NCBI RefSeq assembly: GCF_019931215.1
Contig: NZ_JAIOUB010000001.1
Coordinates: 682,001-746,000 of the forward strand
Direction of reading: 5' to 3'
DNA from: Alcanivorax limicola
Lineage (GTDB): Bacteria; Pseudomonadota; Gammaproteobacteria; Pseudomonadales; Alcanivoracaceae
DNA length: 64,000 bases
The position numbers and the translations under genes were made by a program. Within the stretch, counting starts at the first letter, position 1, and every line of letters starts with the position of its first letter. The notes under the pieces are model-generated. The model saw nothing but the letters and a program-made list of their open reading frames with translations. It had not been told where the DNA came from and did no database searches. Shown one piece after another: positions 8,367 to 17,502 of the stretch.

Positions 8367-10163
8367 TCAGAACAGGTAGCCGTGCAATTTTCCTTCTTCG
8401 TTCACACCGATAGCCTGCCGCGCATCGCCGTCAATCGCGAAGCCGTCGCTCAGGTCACCAAAGTAAGTCCTGCCGTTCCCCAGACGCACCACCGGGCTCG
8501 AGGTGCCGCTATCCAGGTTCACGCGTTGTGCATTGCGCTGTCCGCTTTTCAGGACCAGGCTGGCACCATGGAGACTGTAGTGGCTGACGCGATCAGTAGG
8601 CGTCGCATATTGCCGGGTGCCCTGGCGCATATCCAGACCGAGTGTCGCCTCGCTGCCGATCACCACCAGCATGTCGTTGCGCTGCACTGTGCCCAGCAGC
8701 AAGCCTGTCCCGGCATCAGCATGATTGAGGCGATAGCGTTGCTCGCCCGTGGCCAGATCCAGGCCATTGACCTGCTCACGCTCCACCACGATAACCAGAT
8801 CACCTTTGACAATCGGCGGGCTGACCACCATGGGTCCTGTACGCCAGGTTGACGCCAGGTCTTCCTGTTGCCACAAAACGCCGCCGGTGTCGGCGCTCAA
8901 TGCCCGCACGCCGACACTGCCACCGAAGATACGGCCATGGCCCGTCACCAGTACCGTTCCCTGATGCACTGTCAGTCCATTGTACTGACCACGGGCCGGC
9001 GCACTGGCCCAGCGCCGCTCGCCGGTGCGCAGGTCACGCCTTTCCACGACCGCCTCAGGGATCACTGCTGCGTCGCCGAGCATGCCGCCCAAGGCACCCG
9101 CTGTCCCACCGGCCACCGCGCTGGCGATATAGACGCTACCGCCGTCCACGACGACATGGTGGTCGTTTTCATCACGCCGGTTATTCGCGGCTTGCCACAG
9201 TTTATTGCCATGGCGCAGGTCGAAAGCCTCCAGCGGGCTGCCATCCACCAGAGCGATATCGCCTTCAACAATCAGCCCCCCGGTGCGACGACCGCTGTGC
9301 TGTGCCAACCACCGAAGCTGCCCGTTGGGGCGGATACGCGCCAATGAGTTGCCCTGCGACAATGACAGCTCGCCGATACTGGTGTGTCCGCTCAACACCA
9401 GATAATCCCCACCGGGCAAGACATGCACGTCAGCAATCCCGGCACCCTGGAAGTCCGCAAAACGCGCCTTGACCCGGCCGGTACGGGGATCCATCAGCAG
9501 CAGTCCGTCGAAGGTCTTGAAAAAGACATCCTGCGAACCGGGAATTTCGTGCACCACACGTTCCATGAAGGCCGCCAGGCGCGCGCGTCGCGTCTCCGGG
9601 GTCTCCGCTTCATGCTGAGCGCCCAGCGCTCCGGCCAAAGCACGCCCGGCGCGACCTGCCGCCTCCTGAATCAGACCTTCATACTTGTTCAGGCTATAGG
9701 CGTAATCGGAGGACGCCCAGAGCTGCTCGCCGCTGCGCGCATCCACTGCAACGATACGCTCCTGCGCTTTGCGATAGTCAAACATCCAGAATGTCGATGA
9801 CGCCTCAAGGGCGGCAATGTCGTACACATCCGACCAGAGCAGCGAATCAAGGGAAACAGACTCAGTACGGCGTCCGCTTTGCACTTCGACGTCAACACTC
9901 GTCCCTGCGCGCAGGAAGGCATCCCAGAACGATTCGGGAAACGCGGCGACGCGCTGCCCATCATTGGCATCGATCAGGTACACCGACTTGTTGCTGGAGA
10001 CCACCAGGCGCTGGCTCTCGTCCATCAGATGTACGGCGCCCAGAGGTGCCACCCGCACATCACCGTGCCAGGCGGGATCAATTTCCGAAGGCGGTAATGT
10101 TGCACAGGCGCTGGCAAGAAAAATCGGCGCGCCAATCAGAACGAATCGTTTTAACGTCTTCAT
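8367..10163 (-). CDS. PQQ-like beta-propeller lipoprotein
   Basis: 598 residues. The start is an N-terminal lipoprotein signal (MKTLKRFVLIGAPIFLASAC) with lipobox LASAC. The rest is a series of outer-strand repeats of PQQ/Trp-docking type, seen as recurring phrases such as VYLIDANDGQRVAAF, VAVDARSGEQLWASS, LLMDPRTGRVKARF, LEAFDLRHGNKLWQA and LDLATGEQRYRL. BamB is the best-known lipoprotein propeller, but this one is longer and lacks obvious BamB features, so its partner is unknown. The ATG at 10163 follows the upstream lipoprotein stop by 2 nt. A Ser/Gly-type lipoprotein and a sensor kinase precede it on the same strand, suggesting an envelope-related unit. Confidence 0.78.
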   Translation of the reverse strand: MKTLKRFVLIGAPIFLASACATLPPSEIDPAWHGDVRVAPLGAVHLMDESQRLVVSSNKSVYLIDANDGQRVAAFPESFWDAFLRAGTSVDVEVQSGRRTESVSLDSLLWSDVYDIAALEASSTFWMFDYRKAQERIVAVDARSGEQLWASSDYAYSLNKYEGLIQEAAGRAGRALAGALGAQHEAETPETRRARLAAFMERVVHEIPGSQDVFFKTFDGLLLMDPRTGRVKARFADFQGAGIADVHVLPGGDYLVLSGHTSIGELSLSQGNSLARIRPNGQLRWLAQHSGRRTGGLIVEGDIALVDGSPLEAFDLRHGNKLWQAANNRRDENDHHVVVDGGSVYIASAVAGGTAGALGGMLGDAAVIPEAVVERRDLRTGERRWASAPARGQYNGLTVHQGTVLVTGHGRIFGGSVGVRALSADTGGVLWQQEDLASTWRTGPMVVSPPIVKGDLVIVVEREQVNGLDLATGEQRYRLNHADAGTGLLLGTVQRNDMLVVIGSEATLGLDMRQGTRQYATPTDRVSHYSLHGASLVLKSGQRNAQRVNLDSGTSSPVVRLGNGRTYFGDLSDGFAIDGDARQAIGVNEEGKLHGYLF

Positions 10164-10165
10164 GC

Positions 10166-10774
10166 TCAAAATACCCGCTCGTGCGCTGTGAACTCGCCGT
10201 TTATATTGATGCTATCCCCCGTACATCCTTCGGCCGTGCAGAAATCTTCCTGGAAAAGATCCGCATTGAAGGTCCCTTTTACGGCATCAGCACTGGACTC
10301 GGTGATCGTCAGCGTCCCCGTCCAGGTATCGGCATCAGATACATATTCGCTGGTGTCCATGACGCCACCTGCTCCGATATGGGTAAAAATGGTGGTGAAC
10401 ACCTCGGTACTGTTGGCTTCAAAACCAATGTCGTAGGAGCCAACTGGCGGCCGCGCAATACCGGCGCCTCCGTCAGCAAGCGACTCGATCGCCATGAGCA
10501 GGCTGAACGATTGACCACCACCGTTGCCGTCATGGCCGGACAACTCCCAGCGCGCGCCATCAACGCCGAAATCATCAAAATCCATATAATGAAAATCCAT
10601 CATCCCGCTGAACTGACCTGTCACAGCGCCGGAGGCTGTCAACGTAACCTGACCCAGCCCATCGCCCGGGCCACCACCAGGACCGTCATTGCTCGAGGAA
10701 CTGCTACTTCCTCCACAACCCGCAGCGGTCAGCATGAAAAGTAGCAAGGACGAGACCAACACCCTCCGGCCCAT
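10166..10774 (-). CDS. Hypothetical lipoprotein with Ser/Gly linker
   Basis: 202 residues. A type II signal peptide ends at Cys20 (MLTAAGC), followed by GGSSSSSSNDGPGGGPG, a flexible linker typical of surface or outer-membrane lipoproteins. The mature domain is Asp/Gly/Thr-rich and probably beta-structured, with a Cys pair near the C terminus (EDFCTAEGCTGD). I recognise no family. It is transcribed just ahead of the propeller lipoprotein with a 2-nt gap, so the two products may be partners. About 126 bp separate it from the histidine kinase stop, so it may have its own promoter. Confidence 0.7.
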   Translation of the reverse strand: MGRRVLVSSLLLFMLTAAGCGGSSSSSSNDGPGGGPGDGLGQVTLTASGAVTGQFSGMMDFHYMDFDDFGVDGARWELSGHDGNGGGQSFSLLMAIESLADGGAGIARPPVGSYDIGFEANSTEVFTTIFTHIGAGGVMDTSEYVSDADTWTGTLTITESSADAVKGTFNADLFQEDFCTAEGCTGDSININGEFTAHERVF

Positions 10775-10900
10775 TTTTTTCTCCTGGTGATCATATTTGG
10801 TGGAACCATTAGATCGTCAGGCCGCATGCTACTCAATGCCCGGTTCGGGCTAACCCTTCTCTCACCCACACCATGAACAACAATGAGGCATGCCAATGCA

Positions 10901-13114
10901 CTACGCCAGATCGCTACGCTGCAGACAGACCTCCAGACAAAAACGCTGCGGCCTGGTGATCTGGCAATACAGATACAGTTCACCTCCCAGTTCTTGCACC
11001 CGGGTGCGTATATTGCTGAGACCACGACCTGGCAGACCATCGCGCCAGCGCGGCGCATCGTCCACTGGCAATTCGTTGGTCAACGACATCCGTAATCCAT
11101 GATCGTCCACGGCCGCCCGAAAATGCAGCCGGGACGGGACGCCATGCTTGAGTGCATTGGTCAGTGCCTCGTCCAGCACACGACGTAAATTCACGTAATG
11201 ACGCGGCGACAGACAGATATCATCACCATCATCCGGCCACTGACATTCAAGCGTCGCACCCACCGGAATCAGTCGCTGCCAGGCATCGTCCTGCCAGGCC
11301 CCGAGCAGTTCATCCAGGTGAAAACGGCGCTGCTCGTCCAGCGTGTAGATACTCTCCCGCAAAGCGCCCAGCGTAGTACGCGCCAACCCTTCGTAATGGC
11401 CGTCCGGTGCCTGATGTATCAGCGTCAGCAGACGGCCACCCACATCGTCATGAAGATCACGCATGATGCGCTGACGTTCCTGGTCCGCACCGGATTCCCG
11501 GGCACGCCGCACCATGTCGATCCGTTGAGCGGTCATGTACAACGCCTGGGCTATTTCGGCGTCCCGCCGCCCCATCAGACGGCGTCCGCCTTGCGCATAA
11601 CGCAGACTGATGCCACCTTTTTCATCCCCCAATACCGGCACCAGCAGCCGAGCCCCATTGTCAGCCAGTTGCACCTGCTCGACATGTTGCGCCGTAAATT
11701 CCACCGCCAGCGGCTGAAACACCTCCCGCAGCTGTCGCAACCACAATGCCGGCACCCTGTCCTCGGAACAGGTGAAAAGTGCTTCGACAAAACCCGGCAA
11801 ATGACGCTCCATGCTGACTTCCGCCGACACTGCCAGGTGTCGCCACAACCACTGTCTGATGGGAAAGTACACCCAGCCAACCGCGATGATCGCCAGCGCC
11901 AGCCCATGACTGTGATTGAGACCGAACAGGGTGACCACCGCCAGATCCACCAACACGACCGTCAGCCCGCCCAGGAACCAGGCCCAGGCGACAAACCACC
12001 AGCGCTCCAGTTCAAACAGGCGATAACGCAAGATACCGAAGGCAAAACCCAGATAGAGCGTGATCACCAACCCGACCATGGTCGAGGCCCCCACCACCGG
12101 CGGCAAATCGAGCGCCAGCGGCAGGATATACACGACGGTTCCCACGCCCATCGCCAGCAAGATGGAGAGATACACCCAGCGCAACGCCGCTCTGTCACCG
12201 GGTCGATCACTGGCGCGCCGCCATTGCACGACCACCAGCGCGGCACCGATCAGGTAATAAACCAGCAAAGGAAGATAAAAGGTGTGTAACGGAAACTCGA
12301 ATAGCTGCAGCGTTTCATTCAGTTGCACCAGCACAATGCCGCTCACCAGGCAGGCGATAATTCGGCCGCTGTGCTTCAAGCGCTGCGGGTAAACGACCAG
12401 CAGCACCATCATGGCACCCAACAACAGATGCATGGCCAGATGATTGCCTCGCATCAACAGATGGAACATGGCGCCAGGCAACGCCAGCTCACGATCCTCC
12501 CAGAAACTGTGCTGCCAGGTGGCCACAAACATGGCCACACCGGAAAGGGCCAACAATCTGGCCGCCCACAACCGCGGCCGGAACACCCAGACCGACAGGC
12601 CGATCAGGCAGGCCAGCGCGCCATACAGATGCAGCAACCAGAACGACAGGGGCAGCGCCGACAGCGGCCGCCCCTGCATCGGCACGACCTGCAACGGCGC
12701 CTGGTCATGGAACAGCAGCGTAACGCTCGGCTCGCGCAACGCCGCATAGACCTGATCCTCGTGATCCAGATACGCCTCATAGCCCTCGTAGGTCGCCATG
12801 GCATGGGGTTGCAGGTGATGATCATGATCTCGCAGGGAAATCAGTGCCCCCGACGCCTGCAACCCATGCAGCACATCGCCGGGCTGTACGCGACCGGCCA
12901 GAGGCCCACGCTCATCAACCGCCGTGACCCGTAACCCCTCACCGGCCTGCGGAGACAAAGTCAGGCCCAGCCAGGGACCACGCTGCGCCAGCCAGGCGGC
13001 CAGCACGACGGCCAGCAAAAGCAAAAGGGAACAGGCCATCAGGCCCTGCAGCGGGGCGGCAGACCGATAACGCCATCTGCTGCCTCGCGGGTCTCTTATT
13101 TCATCACGCTGCAC
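10901..13114 (-). CDS. Multi-pass membrane sensor histidine kinase (HisKA_3 type, ComP-like)
   Basis: About 737 residues from a GTG at 13114 with GGAGAG upstream; a TTG 39 nt earlier is an alternative. One N-terminal membrane segment is followed by a periplasmic PDZ-like region (LTLSPQAGEGLRVTAVDERGPL, VQPGDVLHGL). A block of about eight hydrophobic helices comes next, then a linker and a NarL/ComP-type kinase. The H-box is QERQRIMRDLHDDVGGRLL, the N-box is LDEALTNALKHG, and the ATP lid is PGRGLSNIRTRVQELGG. The architecture recalls ComP, which senses peptides. No response regulator lies beside it, so it is an orphan kinase in this window. The signal is unknown; neighbouring lipoproteins suggest envelope monitoring (inference). 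Confidence 0.82.
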   Translation of the reverse strand: MQRDEIRDPRGSRWRYRSAAPLQGLMACSLLLLLAVVLAAWLAQRGPWLGLTLSPQAGEGLRVTAVDERGPLAGRVQPGDVLHGLQASGALISLRDHDHHLQPHAMATYEGYEAYLDHEDQVYAALREPSVTLLFHDQAPLQVVPMQGRPLSALPLSFWLLHLYGALACLIGLSVWVFRPRLWAARLLALSGVAMFVATWQHSFWEDRELALPGAMFHLLMRGNHLAMHLLLGAMMVLLVVYPQRLKHSGRIIACLVSGIVLVQLNETLQLFEFPLHTFYLPLLVYYLIGAALVVVQWRRASDRPGDRAALRWVYLSILLAMGVGTVVYILPLALDLPPVVGASTMVGLVITLYLGFAFGILRYRLFELERWWFVAWAWFLGGLTVVLVDLAVVTLFGLNHSHGLALAIIAVGWVYFPIRQWLWRHLAVSAEVSMERHLPGFVEALFTCSEDRVPALWLRQLREVFQPLAVEFTAQHVEQVQLADNGARLLVPVLGDEKGGISLRYAQGGRRLMGRRDAEIAQALYMTAQRIDMVRRARESGADQERQRIMRDLHDDVGGRLLTLIHQAPDGHYEGLARTTLGALRESIYTLDEQRRFHLDELLGAWQDDAWQRLIPVGATLECQWPDDGDDICLSPRHYVNLRRVLDEALTNALKHGVPSRLHFRAAVDDHGLRMSLTNELPVDDAPRWRDGLPGRGLSNIRTRVQELGGELYLYCQITRPQRFCLEVCLQRSDLA

Positions 13115-13297
13115 GCGTCTCTCCACACGACGGAGCCCCCCGAAACGGAGCAACCGTCTTGAATAGCATCTACAGGCAAAACAGGGAATCCCCCGTTACG
13201 GCTAACCCACCCCCCCACAGGCTGCTCGACCGGCCCCATGGGGGAGACCCGGCTACCCCAGTCGGGGGATAGGCGCACAGGTCTGCCACTGTGTCTA

Positions 13298-13325
13298 ATG
13301 CAGCATGTCATTTCACATGATGCAT
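13298..13325. promoter_or_regulatory. Inverted repeat just upstream of the FN3 lipoprotein ribosome site
   Basis: Arms ATGCAGCATGT (13298-13308) and ACATGATGCAT (13315-13325) pair with one mismatch around a 6-nt spacer. The GGAG ribosome site begins at the next base. This could be a repressor operator or an mRNA hairpin that masks translation start; which one cannot be told from sequence. Confidence 0.4.
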
Positions 13326-13338
13326 GGAGCAACTCGTC

Positions 13339-14556
13339 ATGAACACGACACCAGTTCGGATATTTCCGGCAATAATATTCATTACTGCGGCAATCGCCTT
13401 TCTCGTCGGATGTGGCGGCTCCTCATCCTCTGGCAACTCATCCCCCGTTGCCGTGCCGCAGAACCTTGAAGCCAACGCAATGAACGGCAAGGCCGAGTTG
13501 ACATGGCAACCTGTCGAAGACGCCACAAGCTATACGCTTTACTACTCTACCCAGGCGAGCATTGACATCAATAATCCCGGTGGCACCGGTGACTGGGACA
13601 TGGTCACTGACGCCACATCACCACATACCGCGGCTGGCCTGGAGAATGGCACTCCCTATTATTTTGTCGTAACAGCCACCGTCGACGCGAGGGAGAGTGC
13701 CGCTTCGAATGAAGTTGATGTGACGCCTCTGGAGGGCGTGGCCGGCTACACTATTGTCGAGCAGACCGTCAGCATCGCCGCACAAGATGAGGCTCGGGAA
13801 AATACCTGGTGCCCCGAGGACCAGATTGCCGTCGGCGGCGGCATCCAGCTGGGCAGCGGGGAAACTGACACCGCAGCATTGCAAATCCGGCATCAGCGTA
13901 GCAGCACATCAGGCAGCGGCCTGAGCGGCTGGTCCAGCGGAATGCAAAACCACAATACCACGCAGGCAGTCACCGCCCGCCAGCACGTTATCTGTGCGGA
14001 TGCCCCGGCCGGCTATGCGCGTAGCGGCCCCTTCCGGGGCCAGTACCCCGCCGTGGGGGAACACAGGGCATATACGACCCTCTGCCCCGAAGATCTCGTC
14101 ATGCTCGTCGGTGGAGACGGCCCCGGCCTGGACGACCATGGCGTCTTCCTAACGATTTTCTCCCAGCCGGGGGAACAAAACGGCACATGGGAAACTGCTC
14201 TGCTGCATGAAGGTGGACCGACGGAGAACACCCTGACCTGGAGAGAGGCACAATGCTCATCACCCTTGCGCGGCCTTTCCACGCGTACCAGTTACCAGAT
14301 ACGCCCTGACCAACGTATCGCAGCGGGCAGTTATGGCGAACGCAGCATGAGCTGCGCTGAAGGGCAGCGTGTGTTGCATGGTGGCCCCTGGGCGCCCTCT
14401 GCCGACACGGCCCACCTTGGTGATATTCGCCTCCAGCAAAGCTATCCTGACAGCAATGCTCAGGGCCAGGACGTATGGCGGATCCGGATCTACAACGACG
14501 GCAGCGAACCGATACCGATGGGCATCTTCGCCATCTGCGTCGACAGTGATGACTGA
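13339..14556 (+). CDS. Lipoprotein with fibronectin type III domain
   Basis: 405 residues. A lipoprotein signal ends at Cys25 (AIAFLVGC) and is followed by a Ser/Gly linker. Residues about 38-120 are a fibronectin III domain (VPQNLEANAMNGKAELTWQPVEDATSYTLYY split across strands, ENGTPYYFVVTATV). The C-terminal about 270 residues are unfamiliar and contain spaced repeats of a Cys-containing phrase (ENTWCPEDQIAVGGG, YTTLCPEDLVMLVGGDG, SMSCAEGQRVLHGG). These look like three related modules of about 90-100 residues. The ATG at 13339 has GGAG nine bases upstream; an earlier ATG at 13324 lacks one. It is divergent from the histidine kinase, so the pair may share control. Possible surface adhesin or polymer-binding protein. 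Confidence 0.72.
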   Translation: MNTTPVRIFPAIIFITAAIAFLVGCGGSSSSGNSSPVAVPQNLEANAMNGKAELTWQPVEDATSYTLYYSTQASIDINNPGGTGDWDMVTDATSPHTAAGLENGTPYYFVVTATVDARESAASNEVDVTPLEGVAGYTIVEQTVSIAAQDEARENTWCPEDQIAVGGGIQLGSGETDTAALQIRHQRSSTSGSGLSGWSSGMQNHNTTQAVTARQHVICADAPAGYARSGPFRGQYPAVGEHRAYTTLCPEDLVMLVGGDGPGLDDHGVFLTIFSQPGEQNGTWETALLHEGGPTENTLTWREAQCSSPLRGLSTRTSYQIRPDQRIAAGSYGERSMSCAEGQRVLHGGPWAPSADTAHLGDIRLQQSYPDSNAQGQDVWRIRIYNDGSEPIPMGIFAICVDSDD

Positions 14557-14569
14557 ACTCGCAAGCTGA

Positions 14570-14815
14570 CTACACCAGAAGCCGTTCGCGGATATCCAGC
14601 AACCCGAACGGCCAACACAGTTCGCGCCCCTGGTACCGGAGCACCGGTATCAGGGTGCCGTACTGCTCGATCAGGGCATCCCGCTCGGCAATATCCACCT
14701 TGATGATCTCGACGCCAGGCAAGGCCTGTCGCACCAGCGCCTCAGCCTGTTCACACAAATGGCAACCTGACGTCGTCAATAACTCGATGTCTACCCGTTT
14801 TGCTGACAAGCTCAT
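14570..14815 (-). CDS. Glutaredoxin-family (DUF836-like) thiol protein
   Basis: 81 residues with a thioredoxin fold. It has an N-terminal redox motif CHLC in LLTTSGCHLCEQAEALV and the cis-Pro in TLIPVLRYQGRELCWPFG. Proteins of this size are annotated as glutaredoxin family or DUF836. The ATG at 14815 overlaps the rlmKL stop codon (ATGA), so the two are translationally coupled, an arrangement also seen in pseudomonads. The partner substrate is unknown. It is convergent with the FN3 lipoprotein gene, 13 bp away. Confidence 0.82.
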   Translation of the reverse strand: MSLSAKRVDIELLTTSGCHLCEQAEALVRQALPGVEIIKVDIAERDALIEQYGTLIPVLRYQGRELCWPFGLLDIRERLLV

Positions 14816-17004
14816 TTCGGCTCCCGAAGACGAATGGCGTAGCAATGGTGAATTTTCATGTTGCGGCGAAAATCATCCGGAATGCTCCAGCGGCTGATAT
14901 CTTCCACCTCGTACCAGCGTTGCACCTGCTCATCCAGTACAAAACCACGAAAGTTGCAGGAAAAATAAAGCACGCCACCCGGCTCCAGCCGCCGCATGAT
15001 CAGCCGGATCAGTTCGCAATGATCCCGCTGCACCACAAAATCATCCCGGCTTTTGCTGTTGGAAAATGTCGGCGGGTCACAGAACACCAGATCAAACTGT
15101 TCTTTGGTGTCGGTAATCCAGCGTGTCACGTCGGCTCGCTCCAGCGCATGCTGTGCCGTGGAAAAACCGTTGGCAGCAAGGTTACAGCCTGCCCAATCCA
15201 GATAGCGGCGAGACGCATCCACGGTCACGGTCTTGCTGGCACCACCCAGGGCAGCATGGACGGTGGCGGCGCCGGTGTAACCGAACAGATTCAGAAAACG
15301 TTTACCGCGCGCTTCTTCACCCAGGCGCAGACGCATGGGGCGATGATCCAGAAACAGGCCACTGTCGAGGTAGTCGCGCAGATTGACCAGCAACCGCGCT
15401 GCGCCCTCCTCCACCACCATATAGTCGCCGGCCTGATCCAGCTTCTGGTACTGATGCTTGCCACTCTGCTGGCTGCGCGTGCGCAGGAATACCTGCTCGC
15501 GATGCACACCCAGGGCAGCGCGCACGGCGCTCACCGCCCATACCCGGCGCTGCTCGGCTGCCGCCGGATCAATGCTTTTGGGCGGCGTATACTCATGCAC
15601 CAGCACCCTGTCCCCGTAGATATCAATGGAGACATTGAACTCGGGCAGATCCCGGTCATAAAGGCGATAGGCCTGCACGCCGGACTGGTCCAGCCAGCGC
15701 CGCAGCTGACGGCTGTTCTTGCGCAGCCGGTTGACCAGCGCCTGAGCCTGCTCCGGCACTTCAAACGCCGCCTCACCGCTCACCCGCAGCGGCGCCGGCA
15801 AGGCTTTGCGCTGGGGCCGCATGGCGCGCAGATAGGCCATCATCTGGCCGTTACGGACTCGCCACTGCGCCTCCATGGCCATGCCGGTGCGGTCCAGTAT
15901 CTCGACCCGATGAGCGACGACCAGCGCGCGCCAATCCGGCGCTACCCGCGACAGGGTCCGCCCCAGTGCGTAATAAAGCCAGGCCGCCTGCTCCTGGTCC
16001 TCCAGCCGCTCCCCCCAGGGCGGGTTGGTCACCACCAGGCCCGCGTCTTCCGGGGCTGTATCCGCCCCCGGCTTGATACCGAAATCACGGGCCCGGAGAC
16101 TGCCCAGTTCGCGGCGCTCGAAGTGGATTACCTCCGCGACACCGGCTCGCTCGGCATTGCTGCGGGCCTGCTGTAGCACTTTCGCATCGGCATCAAAGCC
16201 CTTCAGGGAGAGACCGGCCGGCGGCGCGCGACGCGCGGCACGGGCCTCCTCCCGCAGACGTTGCCAGAGTGCCTGATCCGTGCCCGGCCAGTGGAGCAGG
16301 CCGAATTCACTGCGGGTCAGGCCCGGTGCGATATGCAGAGCCATGCAGGCCGCCTCGATCAGCAACGTACCGCTACCGCAAAACGGGTCTACCAGACGCA
16401 ATGCAGGTGCGGCAGCGCCTGCCTCAGCAGCCTCGGCGGGATGCGGCTGCATCCAACCTGCCGCCACCAGCATGCCAGCGGCCAGCGTCTCCCGCAGCGG
16501 CGCCAGCCCACCAGCCAGCCGATAGCCCCGCCGCTGCAGGGACTCCCCGCTGAAGTCCACAAACAGTTCGCTGACCGCTGCACCGACCTGCATGCGCAGA
16601 CACAGCGCCGCTTCCGGGCTGTCCCGGGTAATCAGGCGATCCATGCCACGGGCTTGTGCTGCAGCGTGAAGGAAGCGATTGCGCGTCACGCGGCTGTCTC
16701 CCCGCACCCCACGCTCGTGATCTACCCGCAGGTGGAGCGCTGGCGCACCGGCGGCATGAGCGGCCCAGTCGAAGGCCGCAGCCAGCGCATCCGCAGCGTC
16801 CATGGGGTCTCCCTCATGGCGCGCCACCGGCAGCAGAACCCGCTCCGCCAGGCGCGCATGCAGGCAGACCCGCATGGCCGCCTCCTGATCGCCGTCCAGC
16901 AATACCGCCGCCCCGCCCTGCTCCTGCACTGACAGGCCAAAGCTTTCCAGTTCCCGAGCCAGCAACGGTGCCAGGCCCGGCAGGCACGTAATCACAAAAT
17001 TCAT
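14812..17004 (-). CDS. rlmKL: Bifunctional 23S rRNA methyltransferase RlmKL (m2G2445 / m7G2069)
   Basis: 730 residues, the full fused form. The N-terminal THUMP region leads into an RlmL Rossmann domain with DPFCGSGTLLIEAA and the N2-guanine catalytic motif TNPPWGERL. The C-terminal RlmK domain has FLNLFGYTGAATVHAALGG and CDPPTFSNSK. E. coli RlmKL modifies G2445 and G2069 during 50S assembly. The start at 17004 gives MNFVITCLPGLAPLLARELESFG, the normal family N terminus. It is divergent from rmf, another ribosome-linked gene, over about 200 bp; in Pseudomonas these genes are also neighbours. Confidence 0.95.
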   Translation of the reverse strand: MNFVITCLPGLAPLLARELESFGLSVQEQGGAAVLLDGDQEAAMRVCLHARLAERVLLPVARHEGDPMDAADALAAAFDWAAHAAGAPALHLRVDHERGVRGDSRVTRNRFLHAAAQARGMDRLITRDSPEAALCLRMQVGAAVSELFVDFSGESLQRRGYRLAGGLAPLRETLAAGMLVAAGWMQPHPAEAAEAGAAAPALRLVDPFCGSGTLLIEAACMALHIAPGLTRSEFGLLHWPGTDQALWQRLREEARAARRAPPAGLSLKGFDADAKVLQQARSNAERAGVAEVIHFERRELGSLRARDFGIKPGADTAPEDAGLVVTNPPWGERLEDQEQAAWLYYALGRTLSRVAPDWRALVVAHRVEILDRTGMAMEAQWRVRNGQMMAYLRAMRPQRKALPAPLRVSGEAAFEVPEQAQALVNRLRKNSRQLRRWLDQSGVQAYRLYDRDLPEFNVSIDIYGDRVLVHEYTPPKSIDPAAAEQRRVWAVSAVRAALGVHREQVFLRTRSQQSGKHQYQKLDQAGDYMVVEEGAARLLVNLRDYLDSGLFLDHRPMRLRLGEEARGKRFLNLFGYTGAATVHAALGGASKTVTVDASRRYLDWAGCNLAANGFSTAQHALERADVTRWITDTKEQFDLVFCDPPTFSNSKSRDDFVVQRDHCELIRLIMRRLEPGGVLYFSCNFRGFVLDEQVQRWYEVEDISRWSIPDDFRRNMKIHHCYAIRLREPK

Positions 17005-17207
17005 AGTTCATCCGTTGTCGAGCACGCCCCGTGATCGCGGAAAGCGTGTCGTACCGTGGCTTATAAGCCATCCGTCTAAAGACAGCCTTGCATATCGCTA
17101 CTGGATATTCGACGACGCTGTCCGGCGTTATACATACTGAATTTCGCAGGCACATTTGCCTGTCGATGTCACTTGAATCACTGCTACCAGGCAAGGGGAA
17201 ACAGTAG

Positions 17208-17414
17208 ATGAAAAGACAGAAACGTGATCGCTTTGATCGAGCTTACAGCAAAGGCTACAACGCCGGCCTTAACGGCAAATCACAGGACCGTTGCCCATTC
17301 GATGCACTGATTCCACGCTCCAGCTGGATAAATGGCTGGCGTGAAGGCCGCACCGACCATATTCAGGGCTATACCGGCGTCGCCAGCGTACAGAATCTGA
17401 AGAATATGGGCTGA
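17208..17414 (+). CDS. rmf: Ribosome modulation factor
   Basis: 68 residues, very basic, with the Rmf signature: MKRQKRDRFDRAYSKGYNAGL, CPF at residues 29-31, and a WINGWREGR core. Rmf dimerises 70S ribosomes into inactive 100S particles in stationary phase. A Rho-independent terminator follows at 17467. Growth-phase control is expected from family knowledge, but no clear stringent or RpoS signal could be read upstream. It is flanked by rlmKL and pyrD, as in related genomes. Confidence 0.96.
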   Translation: MKRQKRDRFDRAYSKGYNAGLNGKSQDRCPFDALIPRSSWINGWREGRTDHIQGYTGVASVQNLKNMG

Positions 17415-17466
17415 CAACCCGATTCCCCGTTCGACCCCTTTTACCCAAGGCGCGCAAGCGCTCAAC

Positions 17467-17489
17467 AGGGCCCCTCCAGGGCCCTTTCC
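17467..17489 (+). terminator. Rho-independent terminator of rmf
   Basis: Stem AGGGCCC / GGGCCCT around loop CTCCA, followed by a T-rich run (TTCCTTAT). It lies 53 nt after the rmf stop. Confidence 0.75.
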
Positions 17490-17502
17490 TTATATTGGAC
17501 CT

